Source of the DNA: Sphingobacterium cavernae
GTDB taxonomy: Bacteria > Bacteroidota > Bacteroidia > Sphingobacteriales > Sphingobacteriaceae
Reading direction: 5' to 3'
DNA length: 64,000 bases
Assembly (NCBI RefSeq): GCF_008520265.1
Contig: NZ_VIQM01000009.1
Coordinates: 1-64,000 of the forward strand
The position numbers and the translations under genes are program-made. The notes beneath the pieces are model-generated. The model saw only the letters and a program-made list of their open reading frames with translations. It did not search any database and was not told the DNA's origin. Below, piece by piece: positions 54,750 to 63,987 of this stretch (its first letter is position 1; every line of letters starts with the position of its first letter).

Positions 54750-57593
54750 ATGTCCAAAACAAAAGTAGTCGATTTAGGTGATCAAAGTGAAGTAGAAGTA
54801 TATGGTGCTCGTGTACACAATTTAAAAAACATTGATGTTTCTTTTCCGCGCAATGAGCTGGTGGTTATCACAGGATTGAGTGGGTCGGGAAAATCATCAT
54901 TGGCTTTCGACACCATTTATGCAGAAGGACAACGTCGTTATATGGAAACTTTCTCTGCCTACAGTCGTCAGTTTTTGGGTGGATTAGAACGTCCTGATGT
55001 AGACAAAATCTCAGGTTTGAGTCCGGTTATCTCTATTGAGCAAAAAACCACGAACAAAAATCCTCGTTCTACCGTAGGTACAATTACCGAAATTTACGAC
55101 TTTTTACGTCTGCTGTATGCACGAGCAAGTGAAGCATTTTCGTATGCAACGGGTAAAAAAATGCAGCGTATGTCTGAAGAGCAGATTGTAGATCGAATCT
55201 TAACTGACTTTAAAGACGAAGGAATTAATATTTTGGCTCCTGTTGTCAAAGGTCGTAAAGGGCATTACCGCGAGTTGTTTGAGCAAATTCGCAAGCAAGG
55301 CTATTCTAAAGTACGCGTAGACGGCGACGTCTTGGATTTAGAGCCAAAAATGCAAGTGGACCGCTACAAAATACACGATATCGAAATCGTTATTGATAGA
55401 CTTCACGCTTCTGAAGGCGATAAAAAACGTTTGTATACATCGGTGCTCCAAGCGATGAAAGCTGCAAAGGGCATCATCAAAATTGTAAATCGCGATAATA
55501 CTAAAGAACAGTTTTTTAGTAAATATTTGATGGATGCCGAGTCAGGCATTTCATACGACGAACCGCAGCCGAATACATTTTCGTTCAACTCACCTTATGG
55601 TGCATGTTCCAAATGTGATGGATTGGGCTATATTTTTGAGATTGACAAAAACATTGTCATTCCAGATAAGAAATTAAGTATTCAAAAAGGTGCAATCGTT
55701 CCTTTGGGTTCGCTAAAAGAAAGTTGGAATAGTGCGATTATCAAGGCAGTAGCAAAGAAATTTGAGATTTCGCTTACGACTCCTGTCAATAAGTTGACAG
55801 AAGAACAAATAGATTTGATGCTTTTTGGTGCGGAAGAACCTATATCACTTACTGTTTCATACGGGTCTTATGGCGCAAGAGAATATAAAGTCACTTTTTC
55901 GGGCATCTTCAAGATGCTGGAAGAACAAAGTGGTAAATATTCCGATGATGCGCCTGCACTGGATGACTTTCGTACGCAAGTGGTGTGTCCAACTTGCCAT
56001 GGTGACAAATTGCGTATGGAATCACTACATTTTAAGATCGCCGATAAAAACATCGCAGAATTGGCGTCAATGGACATTTCAGTTCTGGCAACTTGGTTGG
56101 AAAACGTTGAGGAGAAGATGGATGATCGTCAAAAAACCATTGCCGTCGAAATCCTGAAAGAAATAAGAACTCGTTTAGGCTTTTTATTGGACGTAGGTTT
56201 GAATTACTTGACATTGAATCGTTCGTCAAAAACATTATCAGGAGGTGAAGCACAGCGTATTCGTTTGGCTACGCAAATCGGTTCGCAACTGGTAAATGTC
56301 TTGTATATTTTGGATGAGCCAAGTATTGGTTTGCATCAACGTGATAATGAGCGTTTGATTAATTCCCTGAAAAACCTTCGAGACATAGGAAACTCGGTTC
56401 TAGTTGTGGAGCATGACAAGGACATGATTCTGAATGCGGATTATGTAATCGACATGGGACCTGCAGCAGGTGTGAATGGAGGAGAAATTGTTGCAGAAGG
56501 TCTTCCAAAAGACATATTAAAAGCAGATTCACTTACCGCAGCCTATTTGAATGGCAAAAAAGAAGTAGCTATTCCTAAAGAACGCAGAAAAGGTACAGGC
56601 GAAGTATTATCACTAAAAGGCGCGACAGGCAATAACCTAAAAAATGTATCTGTTGATTTTCCATTGGGAAAATTAATTTTAGTTACTGGAGTATCGGGCT
56701 CTGGAAAATCGAGTTTAATAACAGGTACGCTCTACCCTATTCTGAATAAACATTTTTTCCGAGCGAAAGCAACGCCAATGCCACACAAAAGCATTGAAGG
56801 CTTAAAAAATATTGATAAAGTTATCGAGATAGACCAAAGTCCTATTGGAAGAACACCACGTTCGAATCCATCGACCTACACAGGTGTGTTTTCGGATATT
56901 AGAACGCTTTATGTACAACTTCCAGAAGCTAAAATCCGTGGTTATAAGCCGGGACAATTCTCTTTCAATGTCAAAGGAGGACGTTGTGAAACTTGTCAAG
57001 GTGCAGGCATGAAGATTATTGAAATGAACTTCTTACCAGATGTACAAGTTCCTTGTGAATCGTGTAATGGCAAACGCTATAACCGCGAAACATTAGAAGT
57101 GCGCTACAAAGGTAAGTCGATTTCGGATGTCTTGAACATGAGTATCAATGAAGCTGTAGATTTCTTCGAACATATTCCATCTATTTATCGCAAGATTAAA
57201 ACATTACAAGATGTTGGTTTGGGCTATTTGACTTTAGGCCAATCGTCCACTACCCTTTCAGGTGGTGAGGCACAACGCGTAAAATTAGCGACAGAATTAT
57301 CGAAAAAAGATACTGGAAATACGTTTTATATCCTTGATGAACCAACAACAGGATTACATTTTGAAGATGTCAATGTTTTGTTGGGAGTAATTAAACGTTT
57401 AGTCGACAGAGGAAATACGGTTTTGATTATAGAACACAATTTGGATGTAATCAAAACAGCGGATTGGATTATTGATATGGGACCAGAAGGTGGCCGTAAA
57501 GGCGGACAACTTCTTTTTGCAGGTACACCAGAAGATTTAATCAAAGTTAAAAACTCTGAAACCGCCCGATTCTTGAAAGAAGAGATGAAGTAA
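54750..57593 (+). CDS. uvrA: Excinuclease ABC subunit A, UvrA
   Basis: The 947-residue damage-recognition ATPase of nucleotide excision repair has two ABC modules. The first Walker A is GLSGSGKSS (residues 42-50) and the second GVSGSGKSS (about 645). Signatures [12 protein letters not shown] and [12 protein letters not shown] and Walker B motifs [11 protein letters not shown] and [11 protein letters not shown] are intact. Zinc fingers CSKCDG...CPTCHG and CETCQG...CESCNG are complete. Length is normal. It is transcribed alone, with a terminator right after the stop. Confidence 0.98.
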   Translation: MSKTKVVDLGDQSEVEVYGARVHNLKNIDVSFPRNELVVITGLSGSGKSSLAFDTIYAEGQRRYMETFSAYSRQFLGGLERPDVDKISGLSPVISIEQKTTNKNPRSTVGTITEIYDFLRLLYARASEAFSYATGKKMQRMSEEQIVDRILTDFKDEGINILAPVVKGRKGHYRELFEQIRKQGYSKVRVDGDVLDLEPKMQVDRYKIHDIEIVIDRLHASEGDKKRLYTSVLQAMKAAKGIIKIVNRDNTKEQFFSKYLMDAESGISYDEPQPNTFSFNSPYGACSKCDGLGYIFEIDKNIVIPDKKLSIQKGAIVPLGSLKESWNSAIIKAVAKKFEISLTTPVNKLTEEQIDLMLFGAEEPISLTVSYGSYGAREYKVTFSGIFKMLEEQSGKYSDDAPALDDFRTQVVCPTCHGDKLRMESLHFKIADKNIAELASMDISVLATWLENVEEKMDDRQKTIAVEILKEIRTRLGFLLDVGLNYLTLNRSSKTLSGGEAQRIRLATQIGSQLVNVLYILDEPSIGLHQRDNERLINSLKNLRDIGNSVLVVEHDKDMILNADYVIDMGPAAGVNGGEIVAEGLPKDILKADSLTAAYLNGKKEVAIPKERRKGTGEVLSLKGATGNNLKNVSVDFPLGKLILVTGVSGSGKSSLITGTLYPILNKHFFRAKATPMPHKSIEGLKNIDKVIEIDQSPIGRTPRSNPSTYTGVFSDIRTLYVQLPEAKIRGYKPGQFSFNVKGGRCETCQGAGMKIIEMNFLPDVQVPCESCNGKRYNRETLEVRYKGKSISDVLNMSINEAVDFFEHIPSIYRKIKTLQDVGLGYLTLGQSSTTLSGGEAQRVKLATELSKKDTGNTFYILDEPTTGLHFEDVNVLLGVIKRLVDRGNTVLIIEHNLDVIKTADWIIDMGPEGGRKGGQLLFAGTPEDLIKVKNSETARFLKEEMK

Positions 57594-57598
57594 ACGCA

Positions 57599-57636
57599 CA
57601 AGCTCCATTTGAAATTCAAATGGAGCTTGTTCTTTC
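57599..57636 (+). terminator. Intrinsic terminator after uvrA
   Basis: Perfect 15-bp arms (57599-57613 with 57615-57629; core CAAGCTCCATTTG) followed by TTCTTTCT. Confidence 0.88.
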
Positions 57637-57673
57637 TACAAAATCATTATATTAAGTATAACTTAAATTAAGA

Positions 57674-58234
57674 ATGAAATTTCCTAAAAATATTGTACTA
57701 TTAAAAGATTATCATGAGAGAATAGATGTAATAATTAAAATGGTTCATCCGAAATGGATAGTCAATTTATTAATGTTCCTATTATTTTCTTTTATTATAC
57801 TCTATATTGTTGGATTGTTCACATTCAATATATTTGAAGAAATAGGACCAGCAGCCCTTATTATATGTGCATTTTATTTATTTCTCACCTACCGCTTTGC
57901 AAGAATAGTTTTCTGGCATAAAGATGGAGAAGAACTTTTAATCTTGACAGACCTCTCCTTTTCTTTTATCAGAAACTATGGAATTTACCAATCAAAAATT
58001 TATACTATCACTGACCCTCACTATGAAATTGGATTTTTGGAATCCCATAGCGAAGAATCCAATAGGAAAACAAGTTTTTTTTGCCATGTAGATCCTGTCT
58101 CCAAATTAGAATCTTTACTTTTTGAACCTGCTCTAGATATTACTTATGATGATTTTATAATTATTAAATCACATCTATTTAAACTAAGAGCTCCTGAAGA
58201 CTTTTTATTCAAAAATGATATAATTCTGAACTAA
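57674..58234 (+). CDS. Hypothetical two-helix membrane protein
   Basis: The 186-residue protein has two membrane helices (about residues 32-52 LLMFLLFSFIILYIVGLFTF and 58-75 GPAALIICAFYLFL) and a soluble C-terminal domain with beta-type pattern. It resembles the many PH-like bacterial proteins with two N-terminal helices only in layout. No family is recognised. It converges with the XRE regulator (16 bp). Confidence 0.6.
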   Translation: MKFPKNIVLLKDYHERIDVIIKMVHPKWIVNLLMFLLFSFIILYIVGLFTFNIFEEIGPAALIICAFYLFLTYRFARIVFWHKDGEELLILTDLSFSFIRNYGIYQSKIYTITDPHYEIGFLESHSEESNRKTSFFCHVDPVSKLESLLFEPALDITYDDFIIIKSHLFKLRAPEDFLFKNDIILN

Positions 58235-58250
58235 AATCCTTTTATATATT

Positions 58251-58901
58251 TTATACCCTAGCAAACTTTGCGTACAACTTCCAAAAAGATTGCTGATTTT
58301 CTTCCGTAAAAACAGCTTCCTTCCAATCGTTAAGTTTTAACTTTATTTGCTTGTCAGCTACTTCGTATTGTCCAAAAAACATATCTTCACCTTCTAAGTA
58401 AAAACCAATTTTTAAATCTAATATATGCAGTATATCAATCTCTACATGCTCAAAAAAAAGAATTGTCCCTTCTTCAAAAGAAAAATCAGCAGGATTTGAA
58501 ATTATATCCGAATTTTCCACAGCCAACATACTGTGTTTATTATATATTGGGAAATATATATGAGGCAGTTCTTTTAATTCAACCACTGAATTATTTTGCA
58601 AATATTCCCGATTCAAAAAAGGTATTTCTGTTAAAGCTTTTGAATTTAATTGAATTGACTTTTCAAAGTGATCCTCAAAATTTAAAATTTCGTTAACTGT
58701 CAATTGCTTTTCGAGAAGCTCAGATATCGGAATGCTAAAATATTTTGCAATCTGCAGAATTACTTCTATTCGTGGTTCTGCACGAAATTCCTCATATGAG
58801 GAAATATTACCTCTAGTCAAGTTAAATAACTCTGCAAAAGCTTGCTGACTTAACCCTTTCACCTTTCTAAGCTTCTTAATATTATTACCAATTTGACTCA
58901 T
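58251..58901 (-). CDS. XRE-family transcriptional regulator with a C-terminal sensor-like domain
   Basis: Residues 5-60 form an HTH of the XRE/Cro type (IKKLRKVKGLSQQAFAELFNLTRGNISSYEEFRAEPRIEVILQIAKYF). Residues 90-216 form a beta-rich C-terminal domain (ELPHIYFPIYNKHSMLAVENSD, FEEGTILFFEH) that recalls the S24/LexA-like fold of phage-type repressors without an evident Ser-Lys dyad. It is divergent from the ybjN-pspA-flotillin operon with a 92-bp gap holding repeats, so it probably autoregulates and controls that operon. Confidence 0.82.
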   Translation of the reverse strand: MSQIGNNIKKLRKVKGLSQQAFAELFNLTRGNISSYEEFRAEPRIEVILQIAKYFSIPISELLEKQLTVNEILNFEDHFEKSIQLNSKALTEIPFLNREYLQNNSVVELKELPHIYFPIYNKHSMLAVENSDIISNPADFSFEEGTILFFEHVEIDILHILDLKIGFYLEGEDMFFGQYEVADKQIKLKLNDWKEAVFTEENQQSFWKLYAKFARV

Positions 58902-58906
58902 TGAAA

Positions 58907-58990
58907 AAAATAATTAGAATTATTTTGCAAAAATATTTTGCACTACTTATATTTACGCTAACATTATAAGCAAATATATAAAATAATTAG
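58907..58990. promoter_or_regulatory. Divergent control region with paired operator-like repeats
   Basis: AAAATAATTAG occurs at 58907-58917 and again at 58980-58990, so each copy abuts one of the two divergent start codons. The first copy is half of a 9-bp inverted repeat (AAAATAATT-AG-AATTATTTT, 58907-58926). A direct repeat TATTTTGCA lies at 58921-58929 and 58934-58942. A minus-strand -7 element TATATTTG (58971-58978) would serve the regulator gene. The layout is what an XRE repressor with two sites would need. Function is inferred. Confidence 0.5.
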
Positions 58991-58993
58991 CCA

Positions 58994-59383
58994 ATGAACT
59001 TCAAAACTGTTGAAAAATTTATTCTCGATTTGGATTACACCATTATCAGCAAGAATGAGAATGAAGGTTTTTTTCTGATTGAAAACAATTTTGATGGCAT
59101 TAAGAATCTGATAATTGGAGTTACACCTCCGATAATCATTTTCGAACAACATCTATTTTCTTTGCATTCGGACAACTTGCATATTTTCAAATCGCTCTTG
59201 ATTAAAAATAGAGATATCATTCATGGAGCATTTGCACTTACCGAAGATGGCAAGCGTGTGATTTTTAGGTACACTTTACAATTGCACAACCTGGATCAAA
59301 ATGAATTTGATGCGGCTATTAATTCGCTTTCTTTATTGCTAGGCGAGTACAAGGAACAACTTATAGAATTTTCAAAGAAATAA
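58994..59383 (+). CDS. YbjN-like (CesT/Tir-chaperone fold) protein
   Basis: The 129-residue protein has the alpha/beta pattern of YbjN and type III secretion chaperone-like proteins: N-terminal helix FKTVEKFILDLDYTI, strands FFLIENN and NLIIGVTPPIIIFEQHLF, then GAFALTEDGKRVIFRYTLQLHNLDQNEFDAAINSL. Such proteins occur with PspA and other membrane-stress proteins. It lacks a signal or membrane helix. It is the first gene of the operon, 8 bp before pspA. The assignment rests on pattern only. Confidence 0.65.
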   Translation: MNFKTVEKFILDLDYTIISKNENEGFFLIENNFDGIKNLIIGVTPPIIIFEQHLFSLHSDNLHIFKSLLIKNRDIIHGAFALTEDGKRVIFRYTLQLHNLDQNEFDAAINSLSLLLGEYKEQLIEFSKK

Positions 59384-59391
59384 ATCGTGTG

Positions 59392-60084
59392 ATGAATATT
59401 TTTAAAAGACTTTTAAAAATCGGACAAGCAGAAATTCATGCTTTGGTCGATAAGATGGAAAATCCAATTCATTTGATTGAAAAAGGAATTGAAGAAATGA
59501 AACAACAGCTATCAGAATTGACGGAAGCTTATATAACGAATCGAGCGCATTTAATACGAAGCGAGAATCTTGCTAAAAATAAGTTGAATGATGCAACGAG
59601 TTATGAATATAAAGCCATGTTGTTGTTACAGAAAGCCCATCAACAAGAAATTGACGCAGCAAAAGCTGATCAACTTGCATTGGAAGCGCTGAATATTAAG
59701 AAAAAATTGACCTCTGAGGCAGCAGAAATCACAAACGAAGTGACAATATATTCTGAAAAAAACAATTTACTTAACAGTAAAATTGATATATTAAAGTTCA
59801 ATATTGCAAAGTGGGAAAAAGAGCTAAGTACGTTGAAAGCGAAAAAATTAATAAATAAAGCTTCTGAATTTGCAAATAGACAAATGGCCAATATAGACAA
59901 CAACAGCACAATTGAGCTTCTGGAAAAGATGAAGACCAAATTGGAGCATCAAGAAGCGTATAATGAGGCATTGGAAGAATACAGTCAGCAGCATACAGAG
60001 AATGAAATAGACTATTTGCTCCGCAAATCGGATACAACCAACGAAGAATTAGAAGCATTAAAGCGTAAAATTAACAACACTTAA
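59392..60084 (+). CDS. pspA: PspA/IM30 (ESCRT-III-like) family protein
   Basis: The 230-residue protein begins MNIFKRLLKIGQAEIHALVDKMENPIHLIEKGIEEMKQQLSEL, the amphipathic helix and first coiled coil of PspA/Vipp1, and stays helical throughout. It should bind stressed inner membrane and form ring or rod polymers. The ATG at 59392 is preferred to the GTG at 59389. The C-terminal part (LLRKSDTTNEELEALKRKI) resembles other Bacteroidota PspA. It stands 8 bp after the YbjN-like gene and 2 bp before the PLDc_N peptide, so it is translated as part of the unit. Confidence 0.9.
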   Translation: MNIFKRLLKIGQAEIHALVDKMENPIHLIEKGIEEMKQQLSELTEAYITNRAHLIRSENLAKNKLNDATSYEYKAMLLLQKAHQQEIDAAKADQLALEALNIKKKLTSEAAEITNEVTIYSEKNNLLNSKIDILKFNIAKWEKELSTLKAKKLINKASEFANRQMANIDNNSTIELLEKMKTKLEHQEAYNEALEEYSQQHTENEIDYLLRKSDTTNEELEALKRKINNT

Positions 60085-60086
60085 AG

Positions 60087-60335
60087 ATGAACAATTTAAT
60101 ATTTATAAATATCGGAACAGCCGAAATGTTTATGCTCGTCATTATGAGTTTTCTAGTATTGATTCCACTAATTATGGCTGGCGGAGCACTTTGGGATTTG
60201 CACAAAAGAGATTTTTCACATAAAACTACAGACAAGATATTGATCATACTTTTGATACTTTGTGCGCCATTCATTGGCACATTAGTCTACATATTAATAA
60301 TACGAAATCATTATCCAGTAAAATTAGCAGTATGA
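60087..60335 (+). CDS. PLDc_N-type small membrane protein
   Basis: The 82-residue protein has two membrane helices: MFMLVIMSFLVLIPLIMAGGALWDLHKRDF and ILIILLILCAPFIGTLVYILIIRNHY. The ALWDL then APFIGTLVY layout is the PLDc_N (phospholipase D/cardiolipin synthase N-terminal) motif without any catalytic domain. In stress operons such peptides are thought to be membrane anchors. It overlaps the next start codon (ATGA). Confidence 0.8.
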   Translation: MNNLIFINIGTAEMFMLVIMSFLVLIPLIMAGGALWDLHKRDFSHKTTDKILIILLILCAPFIGTLVYILIIRNHYPVKLAV

Positions 60336-60526
60336 AAAGATTTGAATATAAAACGGTAAAAGTTGAGCCAAAAGGTTTTTGGGGGACATTATTAGAACCA
60401 GAGGAAATAGACAAAATTCTTAACGAATTTGGCCGACAAGGATGGGAACTGGTAAGTGTGCAAGACCTTACCTTCGGTGGTAATTCTTGGACATTCCATT
60501 ATACATTTAAAAGAGAAATAATTTAA
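60332..60526 (+). CDS. DUF4177 family small protein
   Basis: The 64-residue protein reads MKRFEYKTVKVEPKGF, then EEIDKILNEFGRQGWELVSVQDL and a final strand HYTFKRE, the beta-alpha-beta pattern of DUF4177. The start is ATG at 60332, overlapping the stop of the PLDc_N gene; the longer frame from 60260 is not used. Function is unknown. Confidence 0.85.
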   Translation: MKRFEYKTVKVEPKGFWGTLLEPEEIDKILNEFGRQGWELVSVQDLTFGGNSWTFHYTFKREII

Positions 60527-60544
60527 TTTTAACGCACCAAAATT

Positions 60545-61222
60545 ATGTCCGAAGTTATAAATATCCTTTTTAATCCACTGCCAAATGCAATAATGACGCT
60601 GTTAACAGGATTGTCGCTATTGTATTGGTTGTTTACGATACTGATGGGTGATGGTTTTGATTTTGGCGGAACAGATGTTGATGCAAATTTTGAAGGAGCT
60701 GACGTACAAGATATAGAAGGTGACACAACTATAGATGGAAACACAGAACCATCGTTCATCGCGAAAGCTATGGATTTTATTAATATTGGTAAAGCTCCTT
60801 TGATGGTAATCGTTACACTTTTCAAATTTATTGGATGGCTTATTACGATTGCGACATCGCTACTTTTTCATCTTGGTAGTTACGGATGGAAATCAGTATG
60901 GATATTAATCCCAATACTTGTTTTGACCTATTTCTTGATGCATTATGTAACAATACCAGTAGTTAAGCTGTACCAAAAAGTAGGTTATTCCGGTGAAGAA
61001 GCTCTAGAATTTTTGGGCAGAATAGGAAAAATGCGTTCGAGCATCAAAGGTGAAAGTATTGGTTCTGTCGAATTATTGATTCAGCAAGATGTCATCCGAC
61101 TAAATGTAAAAAGTGTGGATGGTTCAGAAATTCGCTATGATGATGAAGTCACCATTGTGGATGAGGCTGCAGACAAAAAATACTATTATGTTCAGAAAAA
61201 TATAAACCTAAATAACTTTTAA
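60545..61222 (+). CDS. OB-fold membrane protein (YqiJ/NfeD-like partner of flotillin)
   Basis: The 225-residue protein has membrane helices (about residues 14-35, 85-105, 112-135) around an acidic loop (GTDVDANFEGADVQDIEGD), then a cytoplasmic beta-barrel at the C-terminus (LEFLGRIGKMRSSIKGESIGSVELLIQ...VKSVDGSEIRYDDEVTIVD), the OB fold seen in YqiJ and NfeD proteins. Such proteins are coded next to flotillins and assemble with them in microdomains. Flotillin starts 21 bp later. Confidence 0.82.
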   Translation: MSEVINILFNPLPNAIMTLLTGLSLLYWLFTILMGDGFDFGGTDVDANFEGADVQDIEGDTTIDGNTEPSFIAKAMDFINIGKAPLMVIVTLFKFIGWLITIATSLLFHLGSYGWKSVWILIPILVLTYFLMHYVTIPVVKLYQKVGYSGEEALEFLGRIGKMRSSIKGESIGSVELLIQQDVIRLNVKSVDGSEIRYDDEVTIVDEAADKKYYYVQKNINLNNF

Positions 61223-61243
61223 AAAATAAAACTTAAACATATC

Positions 61244-63361
61244 ATGATTACTAATCAATTATTATTTATCGATGGACTAACAGGGATTGTGCTCATAGCA
61301 GTTGGTGCTGTAGTCTTTATCATCATCGCATTTTTTGTGGTTCTTAGTATGTTCTACAAAAAAATTCCTCAAGGAAAAGCGATTGTACGTACGGGTGTAG
61401 GAGGCTCGAATGTAGCTTTCAACAAAGGTATGTACGTCATTCCGGTATTCCATAAAATGGAAGTAATGGATATTTCTGTCAAGAAAATCGAAATCAACCG
61501 TATGCAAGGTGATGGCTTGATATGTAAAGATAATATCCGTGCAGATATAAAAGTTGCGTTCTTCGTACGTGTCAACAAATCCGTTGACGACGTAATCAAC
61601 GTAGCTCAAAACTTAGGTTGTGACCGTGCAAGTGAGCCAGAAACATTAAAAAATATCTTCGAGTCTAAATTTTCAGAAGCACTTAAGACTGTAGGTAAAA
61701 AATTCGATTTCATCGAATTGTACGAAGCTCGTCGTGAGTTTCGTGATGAGATCTTGAATATTATCGGTACGGATTTGAATGGTTATATCTTGGATGACTG
61801 TGCTATTGACTATTTGGAACAAACAGAATTGAAATTCTTGAGTCCTGACAACATTTTGGATTCCGAAGGTATCAAAAAAATCACGGAGTTGACCTCTAAA
61901 CAAAATATGAATGCAAACTTGATTCGTCGTGAAGAAGAAAAAGTAATCAAAAAACAAGATGTAGAAGCACGTGAAGCGATTTTGGAATTAGAACGTCAAT
62001 TGGCTGAAAAAGAAGAAAAGCAGCGTCGTGAGATTGAAAATATCAAATCTCGTGAAGAAGCTGAAATCATTAAAGTACGTGAAGAAGAGCGTCTAAAATC
62101 CGAGACTGTTCGTATCTCTACGGAGGAAGCATTGGCTATTCAAGAAGAAAACAAGATGCGCCAGATTATCATTGCAGAGAAAAATAAACTTCGTACGGAT
62201 GCAGTAGAAACAGAACGCGTAGAGAAAGACCGTGCGTTGGAAGCTACAGAGCGTGAGCGTATTGTGACTTTGGCGCAAATCGATAAACAACGCTCGGTGG
62301 AGACGGAACAAAAATCTATTCAGAATGTCATCAAAGAGCGCGTTCAATTGGAGAAAGGCGTAATTGAAGAACAACAAGCTGTCAAAGATGTAGAGGTATT
62401 CCGTGAAGTTGAGCGTAAGAAACAAGCTGGTGTTATTGCGGCTTCGCAGGAAGCTGAAGAGCGCTTGATTGCGACTGTGAAAGCTGCTGAAGCAGCGAAA
62501 ATCGCAGCTGAACAAGAGGCGGAGAAAAAAGTAATCGATGCAGAAGCTGCACGCAAAATAGCGGAGAAAAAAGCACAAGAATTATTAATCGAAGCGGAAG
62601 CGAAGAAAGAAGCATCTGCAAAAGAAGCGGAAGCACGTAAAATCATTGCGGAAGCAAAAGCCAAAGAAGAAGCGGCTATCGGTTTATCAGAAGCGGAAGT
62701 AATGGTTGCGAAAGCTGAAGCAGAGGAGATTCAAGGCACTAAAGAAGCTTCAGTTATTGAGAAAAAGGCAGAAGCGTTACGTAAAGAAGGTTTAGCACAA
62801 GCAGAAGTTGTTCGTGAGAAAGCTTTAGCAGAAGCTAAAGGAATTGAAGAAAAAGCTTCGGCAATGAAGCAATTGGATGGTGTAGGTAAAGAGCACGAGG
62901 AGTTCAAATTGCAATTGCAGAAAGAGCGCGACATCGAATTGGCACATATCAATATTCAAAAAGACATCGCAGGTGCACAAGCTTCGGTATTGTCAGAAGC
63001 ATTGAAATCTGCGAAAATTGACATCGTGGGCGGTGAGACATTGTTCTTTGAGAATATCGTGCGTCAGGTTTCTAATGCGAAAGGTTTTGACAAATTGATT
63101 GATAATTCGCAACACGCCACTGACATTATGAATTCTTTATTAGGCCCTGACGGCAAAGGTGATTTAGCGGAAAAAGTTCGCGCGTTAGCAGATAAGTATG
63201 GCATCTCAACAAATGACATTAAAAACCTTACTGTTTCCGCTGCTTTAATCAAATTGCAACAAGCCGCTTCATCAGAAGATAACGAAGAAGATAAAGGATT
63301 TATTAATTCACTATTCGGCATTGCAAAAAGTTTAGGTATTTCGAATAAGAAGCTAAGTTAG
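61244..63361 (+). CDS. Flotillin-family membrane protein (YqiK-like), with long coiled coil
   Basis: The 705-residue protein has an N-terminal membrane helix (IVLIAVGAVVFIIIAFFVVLSMFY), the band 7/PHB domain (IPQGKAIVRTGVGGSNVAFNKGMYVIPVFHKMEVMDISVKKIEINR...) to about residue 200, and a very long charged coiled coil (about 215-570) rich in A-E-A-K repeats, such as EAAKIAAEQEAEKKVIDAEAARKIAEKK, then a C-terminal oligomerisation region (GGETLFFENIVRQVSNAKGF). E. coli YqiK is shorter (about 550), so the coiled coil is extended here. It should form large rings or cages at the membrane, closing the operon with pspA. Confidence 0.9.
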   Translation: MITNQLLFIDGLTGIVLIAVGAVVFIIIAFFVVLSMFYKKIPQGKAIVRTGVGGSNVAFNKGMYVIPVFHKMEVMDISVKKIEINRMQGDGLICKDNIRADIKVAFFVRVNKSVDDVINVAQNLGCDRASEPETLKNIFESKFSEALKTVGKKFDFIELYEARREFRDEILNIIGTDLNGYILDDCAIDYLEQTELKFLSPDNILDSEGIKKITELTSKQNMNANLIRREEEKVIKKQDVEAREAILELERQLAEKEEKQRREIENIKSREEAEIIKVREEERLKSETVRISTEEALAIQEENKMRQIIIAEKNKLRTDAVETERVEKDRALEATERERIVTLAQIDKQRSVETEQKSIQNVIKERVQLEKGVIEEQQAVKDVEVFREVERKKQAGVIAASQEAEERLIATVKAAEAAKIAAEQEAEKKVIDAEAARKIAEKKAQELLIEAEAKKEASAKEAEARKIIAEAKAKEEAAIGLSEAEVMVAKAEAEEIQGTKEASVIEKKAEALRKEGLAQAEVVREKALAEAKGIEEKASAMKQLDGVGKEHEEFKLQLQKERDIELAHINIQKDIAGAQASVLSEALKSAKIDIVGGETLFFENIVRQVSNAKGFDKLIDNSQHATDIMNSLLGPDGKGDLAEKVRALADKYGISTNDIKNLTVSAALIKLQQAASSEDNEEDKGFINSLFGIAKSLGISNKKLS

Positions 63362-63374
63362 TGTCATCACTAAA

Positions 63375-63836
63375 ATGGCTAATACCTACACGCAATTGTA
63401 TATTCAGTTTGTCTTTGTTGTCAAATTCAGACAAGCCTTGATTACTACGTCTTGGGAAGATAGATTGCACAAATACATCATTGCGATTGTTCAAAATAAT
63501 GGGCACAAGGTATTAGCCATAAATTCAACATCTGACCATGTTCATTTATTTATAGGGTTAAATCCGAATCAGTCTATTTCAGAGTTAATGCGATAAGTAA
63601 AGCATGAGTCGTCACAATTTATAAATGAGCACAAACTGTCAAAGACTTTATTCCGATGGCGAGAGGGATATGGTGCATTTAGTTATAGTCAATCGCAAAT
63701 ACAAACTGTTATTCGGTATATAGAAAGACAAAAAGAGCATCATAAAAAAGTGACTTTTAGAGATGAATACCTAGAGCTATTAAACGCTTTTGAAATAGAT
63801 TATAATGAGAAATACATTTTCAAGGAGCTAGAGTAA
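63375..63836 (+). pseudogene. Y1-type (IS200/RAYT-like) transposase with a nonsense mutation
   Basis: The frame from 63375 encodes a Y1 HUH transposase: TQLYIQFVFVVKFRQALI, HUH motif DHVHLFIGL, and catalytic Tyr in IRYIERQKEHH near residue 120. Codon 74 is TAA (63594-63596, ISELMR then stop), and the same frame continues (VKHESSQFINEHKLSKTLF) to a natural stop at 63834-63836, giving a 153-codon gene of normal size. It is therefore a single-stop pseudogene. It differs from the IS200 copy at the window start. REP-like palindromes follow, as with RAYT transposases. Confidence 0.85.
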
Positions 63837-63891
63837 TGTTGCGTACCTAAAGGCTCGCTCGAAGTATTCAAGCTTAACTTTATATAGAGCA

Positions 63892-63987
63892 TTTACCCCT
63901 ACGGGGTAAAACTTTTTACAAACAAAAATAGTGAGAGCTATACTATATTGCATTAAGGATTACTATATAATCACTCCAGAGGAGTGA
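63892..63987. repeat. Two REP-like palindromes downstream of the Y1 transposase
   Basis: TTTACCCC-TAC-GGGGTAAA (63892-63910) and TCACTCC-AGA-GGAGTGA (63971-63987) each have a 3-base loop. The segments after each hairpin, GGGGTAAAACTTTTTAC and GGAGTGAAAGCTATGTA, are similar, so they are two diverged copies of one repeat type. Such palindromes downstream of a Y1 transposase suggest a REP/REPIN unit. The second copy runs to the window edge. Confidence 0.65.

Noticed and set aside
58921..58942. The two TATTTTGCA copies as tandem -7 promoter elements
   Set aside because: They are one base short of the TAnnTTTG spacing; a repressor or structural repeat is the safer reading.
62093..62578. A 161-codon minus-strand frame inside the flotillin gene
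   Set aside because: It is antisense to the repetitive A-E-K coiled coil; the Phe/Leu/Cys-rich product is an artefact of that repeat.
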